DNA of 64,000 bases from contig MU404171.1 in the NCBI GenBank assembly GCA_022695795.1, positions 67,235 to 131,234 on the forward strand. Reading direction: 5' to 3'. The position numbers were made by a program, and so were the translations under genes. The notes under the pieces were generated by a model that was given only the letters and a program-made list of their open reading frames with translations, did not search any database and had not been told where the DNA came from. Within the stretch, counting starts at the first letter, position 1. Every line of letters starts with the position of its first letter. This document shows positions 45,580 to 54,508 of the stretch, in pieces. Origin of the DNA: Biscogniauxia marginata. Taxonomy: Eukaryota; Ascomycota; Sordariomycetes; Xylariales; Xylariaceae.

Positions 45580-47261
45580 TTAGAAAGCATAAAGTCTTGG
45601 ACTCGAACCTTCCGGAGCTATACTGAGAAACCTCTTGTTCTTCCAGCCGTAGTAGTATCTCAACCCCAGAGCACCGATCGAAACGAAGAAAAGCATAGCG
45701 CTATTCACACCATGGCCGGTAGGATAGCCCCTGGCAGCTTCTTCGGCCTTGTAGATCCAGACTCCCGGAATCTGCCCGAGACCTGCACCGATACTCACAT
45801 TGAGCGCTACCGCCAACCCGATAGACGCCGTACTCCACGTGTTAGAGGTGAGCCAGCCAAGCATCGGCGGGATCGATGCGAATGCCCCTGATGTGCCGAC
45901 GATAAGGCAGCCATATCGACTTCTGTATGCCATCGGTGGTAGCACTGCAGAGGCTAGAAAACCAGCCCCTCCAATAGCCGCAGCCCCGGCACAGTGGTAT
46001 CCTCGCGCATTGAAGCGGTCGCCCGACCATGAGTTGATGATGGAAATGACTATCAGATCAGTCTCGACCTAATATATCTACCTAATGATGGAAAACCTAC
46101 CGTATGCGACAGCCCACGGCGGAACTGTCATCAGCTGGGCTTCCAGATCGTGGTACCCTAACCCAGAGACGATCGAGGGCGTGAAAAGGGAGAGCGAACT
46201 GAATGGTAGCGAGACAGCAAAATATATAGCATAGTGCCCGTACAGCCGCCAGTCCGTCAGAGTCGTCCTCGCATCCGCCCAAGTCATACCAGCTTCCGAT
46301 CCCTTCGCCCCTTCGGTGTGTAGCCGTCGCGCAGCCAAATCTTTCTCGCTCTCCGAGAGCCACGAGGCGCGCTCCGGATAATCGGGAAGGAAAAACCACA
46401 CAAGGAAAGCGGAGAGACATGAAGGGATGCCCTCGAGAATGAAGAGCCAACGCCAAGCGGAGAGACCGTGTACCCTATTCATGTGGCCAACGCCGTACGC
46501 TATAGCTCCGCCGAAGGCCCCGGCGAGGGTGGCGCTGGCGAGAATGAATGCCACGCGCACGCTACGTTCGTCCGTCTTATACTATGCGCGTACTTTAGCC
46601 TCTAAAAAAATGAAATGGCAGAGAGTACTCTTGTTTCCCGGCCGCGTGGGTCTAAAGGAGCAGGGAGCGACTTTCGAAACGAAACGCGTTGCTCCCCCGC
46701 AATATTGAAGAGGTGACATGATGGCGATTGAACACTCACCCAGAACGTTAGGTAGTAAACAAGGCCAGGGAATAGTCCAGCCTCGAACGCACCCAGCAGG
46801 AAACGCACACCGGTGACTTGGTTGAAGTTGTGCGTGCCGCCGAGACCTATAGTTATGGCGCCCCAGGAGAACATCAGGAAAGCAAGCCATCTTGACGGGC
46901 GGAGCTTCTTGAGGAGGATGTTGGATGGGACCTCGAATAGGAAGTAGCCGATCAAGAAGATCATCAGGGCAATGTTGAATTGGTAGTTGGTGGTACCAGT
47001 CTCCGTCTGCATATCATTATTGGTCGACGAATTCAGAACCTTTGCGTTGCCGATGTTAGAACGGTCGAGGTAGCAGAGGAAATAGATTCCCGCTGTTAGG
47101 GGTACTATGCGCTTGTCCTGCCTCCATAGCAAAGCCCTCTCTTGCGCAGAATATGCGAGGACTGTAGAGGTAGCCTCTCCACCAAGATGTTTGCCTTCAT
47201 GCTCTTCTGCTACTGGGTAGCTATTCTTCTCTACATCTGCAGTGAGGTTTTCAGCGGCCAT
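45580..47261 (-). CDS. MFS transporter, DAL5/allantoate permease (anion:cation symporter) family
   Basis: Plasma-membrane permease for organic anions such as allantoate, vitamins or small carboxylates. Three exons, 47261-46740, 46581-46101 and 46049-45580, give 490 aa with about 12 hydrophobic segments. The hallmark first loop reads FLCYLDRSNIGNAKV, followed by FLIGYFLFEVPSNILLKKLRPS and GAFEAGLFPGLVYYLTFW, all typical of the family. The central loop is charged (SESEKDLAARRLHTEG). Intron 1 is 158 nt, longer than the second (51 nt). The tannase gene downstream on the same strand suggests uptake of aromatic acid or a related product, but family members also take up nicotinate or allantoate; substrate is inferred. 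Confidence 0.92.
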
Positions 47262-47661
47262 CTCGTGGTGACCAAGTTTCTTGTCAAGTATTGTAAGTAG
47301 AAAGCACGATCACAAGGAAAAAGAAGATCCTTCGAGCAGCAGAATGCACTAAGGAAATTTGAACGTCGTATTGACTACGAATAGCAAAGTAAGGTCTAAC
47401 AGGAACAACAGGGAGCGACTTGACATTCGGAACGCGGGGAAAAGTCTTGTCATCTTCATATGGGGGTATGAGTGAGCCTACCTGTCAAGGTCTCATCAGC
47501 CCAGCAGCTCGTCGCTAGGGATGCATTGCTGGGCTCCGGCTACTGATGGATAGGGTCCTGTGGATGGTGGTGCTTTGTGTTACTTTAAATGATAGCCATA
47601 TCGTATCGACTCTGACAAGCTTTGTGGGGGATATAGTCAACATATGGTTGAACCCGTCATA

Positions 47662-47967
47662 TCAAACCGGCGATATCCAATTAGATGATAAGGTCGACGA
47701 CTTGTGCTGTGCCCATGCTGCATGAACTGCGGGGGAACCGTACTTCTGGAAGCAACTATCGTATATCAGGCAAGGGTAGCCATCGGCTGACCAAACATAA
47801 TGACTCTTGTCTTCGTCGTGTCTGTAAGCTGGACCAAACACATTACTCCGGTTAATATCAGTAGTGGGCGATAGTCTCAGCACTTGATAGAATTCGTCCT
47901 TAGGTGCTAGGTCATCATTGACAAGTAGCTTTTTATCACTGTAGCCTAGGCTGTCACCGAATCTCAT
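47662..47967 (-). CDS. Hypothetical protein, 101 aa (possible fragment)
   Basis: ATG-initiated open frame; the frame stays open 16 codons upstream but without ATG, so it may be a terminal exon or a gene remnant. The product is globular-looking (aromatic and acidic residues, two Cys: PCLIYDSCFQKYG) and not low-complexity. No family recognised. Confidence 0.35.
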   Translation of the reverse strand: MRFGDSLGYSDKKLLVNDDLAPKDEFYQVLRLSPTTDINRSNVFGPAYRHDEDKSHYVWSADGYPCLIYDSCFQKYGSPAVHAAWAQHKSSTLSSNWISPV

Positions 47968-48252
47968 ACAAGCCTCTTTCGTTGACAGCAGATAAAAATC
48001 CTTGGGTGTAGTCACAGATAATTATCACGAGAAACTAAGTGCGCATATGATAATACGCCGAACATTTGATACATGTCCAATATCATCCTAAGTTATAGGG
48101 CAATAAGTAGTCCTTCGGATATTTCCTGATTAGGGCTTTTGATTGCGAATGAAGTTTGGACTGAAGACTGATTGATGGTGTTGGTAGAGCAGACTCGGGT
48201 CTCGGACTGCATCTCATCACGAGATTGAATGAGTTCAGCTATAAGACGTTGC

Positions 48253-48266
48253 GGGGGGGGGGGGGG
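48253..48266. repeat. G14 homopolymer
   Basis: Uninterrupted run of 14 G in noncoding DNA; a likely sequencing-length uncertainty. Confidence 0.9.
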
Positions 48267-49514
48267 TCTTCCCCTTTAAAGTTATGGAGGCGAGAAGAAG
48301 TGTGTAGCACACAATCCAGGGTTGTCAATTCTGTAGTCTGGGAACGACGGAACGGCGTGAAGGTTATCGCGAGTAGGGAGTTCAGAATTGACCAATGTGG
48401 CGTCGAGAATTGACTATGGCAGGCAGCCCGTGATAGGTAACGTTACAGTTTGTGGCGTAGGAGAAAATCTTATTCCTGAATCACCATGTCATATTTATTA
48501 TTGGAGAAGAGGCACATCGTGGCATGATGGGTGATGACAAGGCAGGACAGGAGAGGCTGAGAAGTTGAATTGAGAAATCAACTAAACTAGTACAAAAAGG
48601 TCACGAGGAAAGTTTCCACCTTGACTACGTTTTGATAGGCGATTAATAATAGTAACTGAGGTAAGTATGAGACTTGGCATTTCGTGATCTCGATCGATAA
48701 AAATAAATAGCATAGGCCGTACTGTATGACAACAAGGTGCTATTTGCGGTACCAACTAGGGAGGAAAAAAAAAATTAAGAAACGAGTGTAGAAATTGCCA
48801 TCACCTAGTGATTTATTCGTAGATGACAAATCAGCAAATATACCCTACCTTGGTTTAATTATCGTGCTGAATTCCGACACGAGAAGATCAGGTTTCTTCC
48901 AGTGATGACCGAGGCACAGTTGAAAGCAACATGTCTCAAGCACTGGCAGACATTGCATATACGTACATATGTACTCTGTGGCACCCACAGCCCTACGAAG
49001 TTCTAAAGAATCTTTGTCAAAGCAGTTGGCATACACTCCAAGTTTTACCTGGTTAGCAATCTGATTGGTCTCACCGACGGCTCTGAGCTGCCCGAGCTGT
49101 CGGAGCTGAAGAGCCTGGCTGTCCTGACCAACAGGTAAGTAGCCTGCGTATTTCTAACGGGCTGAACCATCCATAACTTCCCCATACGAACCACATGGAA
49201 TCTCGTGCGCTTGGCTTGGCGATCCGTAATCGCGGATTTCTCGTGATATTTGTGGCGTGGGCTTCTCATTTTCTGACTGTTCTCCACGGATCCCTCCAGT
49301 CAGGGAAGTACACATGCCACGAGTGAGGCGACACGAACGGAAGTGTGTGTGCATATAAGTATATCCTTCATGCCTCGAGGGGGACGAGAAAGGGCTAGCT
49401 GATAGCATCAATACTAATACTACTACTATTACTACCACTACTATCATCATCATCTAACCTGTCTTCGTTGATATATCATACATAAATAGCTTTAATAAAC
49501 ATCAACGAGTCATC

Positions 49515-50047
49515 ATGAAGACTGCTGCTTTCCTTTCCTCTCTTCTCCTAGCCGCCGTATCGGCTACTCCCATCTCAGAAATACCGAGCCAGATTAATGT
49601 CATCGGCTTCACAGCGATGACCGAACCCCATGGCGACGGAGCATCGTAAGTCGTCATTTCCCCCCAACCCCCCTTCCCTCCCTTCAGAGAAATCGTACTG
49701 ACGTGCACCGTTCTATCAGATTGTCCTTCCGCGTCACAATCCCGGGTACCGCTGTCGACCAAGTCTCGTGCAGCTACGCGGACCAGACCTCGGTCGACCT
49801 GCCCGATATCCCCATGACGGAATGTGAGGACCCGGCCCTACGGTTCCAATTCCGCCAGGACCCGACCCGGCCCGGCACGGCAGAGGGCAGGTACCGGCTC
49901 GTCGTCACTTACACCAACCCGACCCCCGGCGGCGAGGGCCTGGCTGGCTACCACGAGTGGGACCCCGCCGATTTCGCCGTCACGTCTGACTCCACCACGG
50001 ATATCATTTACAAGGGCGAGCCAGATTTCACCCTCACCAGGGCCTAA
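49515..50047 (+). CDS. Small secreted protein (candidate effector-like)
   Basis: Two exons, 49515-49645 and 49720-50047 (74-nt intron GTAAGT...TCAG), give 152 aa. Residues 1-17 are a clear signal peptide (MKTAAFLSSLLLAAVSA, cleavage before TPISE). The mature part is predicted beta-rich, with only two Cys (SCSYADQ, ECEDP), likely one disulfide, and ends DIIYKGEPDFTLTRA. No family recognised by eye; the pattern of a small intron-containing secreted protein with one disulfide is common among fungal secreted proteins of unknown role. It stands alone in gene-poor DNA, and a GA-rich/G4-like tract follows. Confidence 0.8.
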
Positions 50048-50633
50048 AAAAAAACTACCCGGCTCTTCTTCATAGGCGGGGAGAGATAGGAGGGACTAGT
50101 ATCATATATATATATATATACCTACATCTCTTCCTTAGGATAAGGGGGAAGGGGAAGGGGAAGGGGAAGAGGAATTAAGAAGGAGACGGAAGTTTGGGTT
50201 TTTGTTTTCGCATTGGAGCATTGTACAAAAGCTGGCTTAGCAGGTATACTACCTAATAATTGTAATTATATTCAACCCTCACCGCTGTAATTTGCCAACC
50301 CCCTGAAATGTCTCTTGCCGTGGAGCCGCCATCTTCTCTCATATTCTTTTTCTTGAGCCTGATTTTCTAACCTTTATGTGAAGCGGATGCGCCTCACAGC
50401 TGAGTCCCTAATGCAGAATGTAAAATAAACTGGCGCCTCAAGAAATCCTGTTATGCGGCTTCAATTTTGTCTATGTACGGTGCAAGTTGATCTAAAATAG
50501 AGAACAATGATTGAATCAAAGTCTCGATGTGCCCAAACACCATCTCACAATCCCCTTATAATCCCACAACATTGATTGGTTTGAGATTCTTATGCTGGCA
50601 TACACACCCTCCTACCTTCCTACCCCTCCGCCC
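50048..50633. other. Convergent intergenic region
   Basis: 3' flanks of two convergent genes. Contains (AT)n near 50105-50120 and a GGGGAA repeat at 50143-50166; no gene. Confidence 0.6.
50143..50166. repeat. GGGGAA tandem repeat (G-quadruplex-capable)
   Basis: Four runs of four or five G separated by AA. Sits about 100 bp past the stop of the small secreted protein gene. Confidence 0.85.
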
Positions 50634-53600
50634 TCACAGATCGCCGGGCATCACGGATACGTGTATCGTGACATCGATATACAACATATTCATCGCGGTC
50701 GCTGAAATTCCGGGACTGACTTTGAACAGGCCGTGCGGCCCCATGTCGAATTCCTGCCCAGCTATCTTCACCTTGGCCTTGCCGGACGCCACCGAGCACA
50801 GCCGCAGCTTGCCTGCGGTCGCCTCGAAGCTGTGCGCGGTGCCTGGCTTTATGGTGATGACCTGGAACGAGACGTCGCGGCTGATCCGCACGGCTTGGTT
50901 TTGTGAGAGATAGGAGTTCGAGAACGCGATGTCTGGGCAAGTTAATTAGCGATTGACCTAATAGAGAAACCCTTGGCGAAAGGGGAGGGGATAGAATAGA
51001 TTATCTACAGAACTACACGTACTGTCGGTTATCTCACCACCTTCATTACGAATGCGGCCTGGAGCAACCTCCCACATCTCGAGCTCCAACATCTTGGCAG
51101 GATCGAGGATGCTTTCTGCGGTGTTTGAAATCGTAACATTTTCGCTGCGCACAAGCTCGTGACGCCCCGTCGAGTCGTGATCATGGTAATGCTGTTCTTT
51201 TTTCTTGCCGGAGCTGGGATATGCAGCAGTATCCTCGTCGGTGTCAAGAAGGCGTTGACTCGAACCACAGTTCGGGGACGCCACGGCATGAGACTCCTTT
51301 AGAACGATTCTCCCCGACCGCCTTTCGTGTCGCTGCTTTTTTACGGCTTCCGACTGGGGCGAGTTCGCCGAAACTGGAGCTGGAGACTGGGCAGGAGGGT
51401 GACGTTGTCTCTTCAGCTCGGGGTAGGTGTTGAAGTGCCATTTTCTTAGGTCGCAGTGACCTTGTCTTAGTTCGTAAAAGCAATTGGCACAACCTGTTTG
51501 TGATTGACGGACGAGTAATGGAGCGTTAGGAGACACCACATAGCACCCCTTGAAAATTCCCCTGCCTTCTCGGCATCTCGAACATGGACGCGGCGGTTCC
51601 ACTCCCGTCGCCTGGACGATCATGGACGCGATATCCTGAACTCTCTTCTCCTGATACGGGTACGGCGCTAGAGGATTAAACTCGATATCACGAAGACGAG
51701 GCAGCCGTAGGAGGTCAGGAATATGCCCTAGAGGTGGTATAGGAGATTTTGGTGTGATCTTCAATCGAGCATGGATATACTCCCACATCTTTGCTTGGCC
51801 TTGCGAGGGAGTAAAAGCTGCATCTACTGAGACAATTGTGGTCTTTGCTGGCGCCTGTTGTATTTTTCGACTGGGCCTGGAGGTAGATGTATCCGTCAAG
51901 CGAGTTTCTTTCGACCTGGCCTGGCTGCGACCCCTCGTCGCCTCGGATGCCTTCGCGACTTTAAGTGCGACTAAGGCTGGGAGTCGCGGTTTTGCCATAG
52001 GTGGCTCGCTACCATCAAGAGGTATCTTAGATACGACCTTCGACGACAAGACTCCTTTCCCCTCCCTCGTTTTGACTATTGTCAATGTACCATCAAGATT
52101 GTCATTGAGGTCACAACCTCTGTGCAGTCTCTATAATCAGGTTAACGGTCGTGAGTAGCGATCATAGCAAGACGTATCACACACATTAAAATGATTTCCA
52201 AGCCCCAAAAGCTTCTTGAACAAAGTCCGGCAATCGCGAATGGGACAGATCCAAGAGTAAGCCGGATCAGTGTGCTGTTGATAATTCGGAGGTATGAGGG
52301 CGCCGCCGGTCGTCATAGTCTGCCCCGATGGCACTATCACTACGTTAGTACCAAATAGCCTAAGTTTGGATCCATGTATTTATTACATTTGAAGACATTA
52401 TACTTCCATTCATCTGTGCTTGCGGACGAATTAGTAGCAGTCGTACCGTCACTCCCCGGCCGAGTCTGCTCAGGACTACGGGGTAGGTTGCGACCATTGT
52501 CGAGCTCAGGTTCGGGGCTGGATTCCTTGTTGGCAATGTCTACTCCTCTGAAACTATTTCTCCTGTTGTGGCTATTAGAATGCTGTCGGCGATGCACTTG
52601 GGCTATCGGAGGGGTATCATCATCTCCCGTGCTTGTATAGGACGGGTGCGCTGAGTAGTCAATTTGTGATCCTGGATTAGAAGGTGTGTCGACGACGGTA
52701 CGGGGGCCAGCCGGCACTATCGTCTTGGACGGTTTGAGCTTAATACTAATTGACTTGGAGGATTTAGGGATTCCTCGCATTGGTGTACGGACCGAGTTGT
52801 TAGTCTCTGCCTCGCTACTTTTCACCTTTTTCGCTAGGTGTTCTGTGTATAGAGCCTCAGGAAATGCCGAGGCGGGCCCATCGAGTTGATTTTGTCCTCG
52901 CGAGGGCTGTAAGGGACTAGATTCTTGAGACCGAGATGTTAAGGTGTGGTCATGCTGGCTTTCTCTGTGCTTTCTCTTCAAGCTTTTCTCGCGAGTATCC
53001 TGTGAAGAATGCCCTAAGACTCGTGAGTTCGGTGGAGACTGTTCTATAAGAATTCTTCCCAGCGGCTTACCATTGGGGCGCGTGGGATCCGGTTCTTGGT
53101 CTATAACCTGCGTAGAAGCCGGATTGGTTCCTGCCGAGACACTATAAAACGAATAAATATTTGATTATATATGAATACCTAAGTACGTAACGAAACGGGA
53201 GGTTTTACTACCGATATCTCTACCGTTTGGGAGAGCTCATACCTTGGCGAAGATTCGGCAGGAATGCCAACAATATCACTAACAACCCTGGCGGGCTCAG
53301 GGCTGGCGGCAGATCTCGAGTTGGCGTCTCGTGCCGCCTTAGAACTATTCTTTGCAGGCCTGTTTGCCCCCAATGTTGAAGGCAACGGCCGTTCTGGACG
53401 ATTGGTCCGCTTTGCGGTAAAGGATCCTTTGATATTAGAACCCGTGGGGTGCACCTGGGGACGAGTGGAGCCGGCGGATTCCGGTCTCGAATGCCTGTCA
53501 GGGGTCGAGATGCCATTCGAAGCAAGATTGTGGTTATTCCCTGGCAGGCTGTTTTTTCGCGATGGTTGGGGTGCTTCAGCCTCAAGGGCTTGAATGTCAT

Positions 53601-53766
53601 CTATTAAATGATTTTGGTTTAAAATACCTGGGGGCTCATGGACACGGTTGCTGTCTGAGTTGGATGAAACACTGTTTTGTTGACTTGTGAATCCTCTAGG
53701 TTTGAAAAATCCGGATGGGGGCTGCACGGGGGATTCTTTATGTAATGATTGCGAGGGCGTGGCCAT
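50634..53766 (-). CDS. Nuclear-type protein with C2H2 finger, DUF3716-like Cys module and cupin-like C-terminus
   Basis: Five exons on the minus strand, 53766-53243, 53141-52387, 52333-52185, 52130-51023 and 50932-50634, join in frame to 944 aa. Residues 1-420 are Ser/Pro/Asn-rich and disordered. A C2H2 finger follows, C456-x4-C461-x12-H474-x4-H479; intron 3 falls between the two His. After a basic linker comes a six-Cys module (C659, C662, C672, C690, C693, C702; PCSRCREGRG...CANC) resembling the fungal DUF3716 domain. The C-terminal 115 residues (from W829, EVAPGRIR) look like a small cupin beta-barrel such as that of CENP-C/Mif2 (TIKPGTAHSF, KVKIAGQEFDMGPHGLFKVSPG). A chromatin role is inferred; no specific complex can be named. 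The start at 53766 is the first ATG of the frame. Confidence 0.85.
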
Positions 53767-54508
53767 GGTCAACCCAGGGTATTGAGGCTTCAAACCCCTT
53801 CGAACTGATTTGCTATGCGTGTTGCAATATTTCGAAGTAATTAATAGCTTGGAAATGAATGTTGTTTACCCTTTTAATGGATTCTTGAAAATCGAAATGG
53901 TTATTATGTCGTGAAAAGCATGGTACTGATTACGTGAAAGGGATAACAAGCCTTCCGGTGGTTTGCGAGGCTTTAATCAAGGTTGTAAAACAGGTGAAAC
54001 ATATGTATATACCATTCCTATGTGGAAATAAGCGTAATTAAGGCAGATGAAAGCCTCAATTAAGGAGGTTGACAGAACGCGACAAGATTGTTTGGATGAT
54101 AAACGCGTTTTTTAATAACATTTAAAACGAGAAAAAAGAGGAGGGGAAATTTAAAAACTTAAAATTTAATAAAACTTTTTTAGTTTCACATTTTATATTT
54201 AAAATAAAAATATTTTATTTTATTTAATTTAATTTATTATTATTATTATTATTATAACATTTTTATATAAAATTAAAATAAAACATATAAATTATTTAAA
54301 AAAATAAAAATAAAAATACGATTTTTAATTAAATTATAAATCTTTAAAAAGTGTAATTTTATATAAAACTTTATTTTATTTATTTATTAATAAAAATCGT
54401 TAAACCCGGTTTAAAATTATATTAATTATTAAAACCCCATTTTAAACCTTGTTATTACCGTTATTTCAACCACTTTTTATTAGACGTTTTATCGGTACTA
54501 CTCGTAGT
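53767..54508. other. Intergenic region with AT-rich block
   Basis: Upstream region of the C2H2/cupin gene (53767-54100), then AT-rich DNA up to the stop codon of the next gene. No gene. Confidence 0.65.
54110..54480. repeat. AT-rich RIP-type block
   Basis: About 370 bp nearly devoid of G/C, including (ATT)n at 54233-54256. It abuts the 3' end of the APH-fold gene within 30 bp. No element recognisable. Confidence 0.7.

Larger units (their letters stand above)
47262..49514. other. Intergenic region with a doubtful ORF
   Basis: 2.25 kb containing one weak ORF (47662-47967), a G14 tract (48253-48266) and the upstream region of the small secreted protein. Nothing else is supported. Confidence 0.5.
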
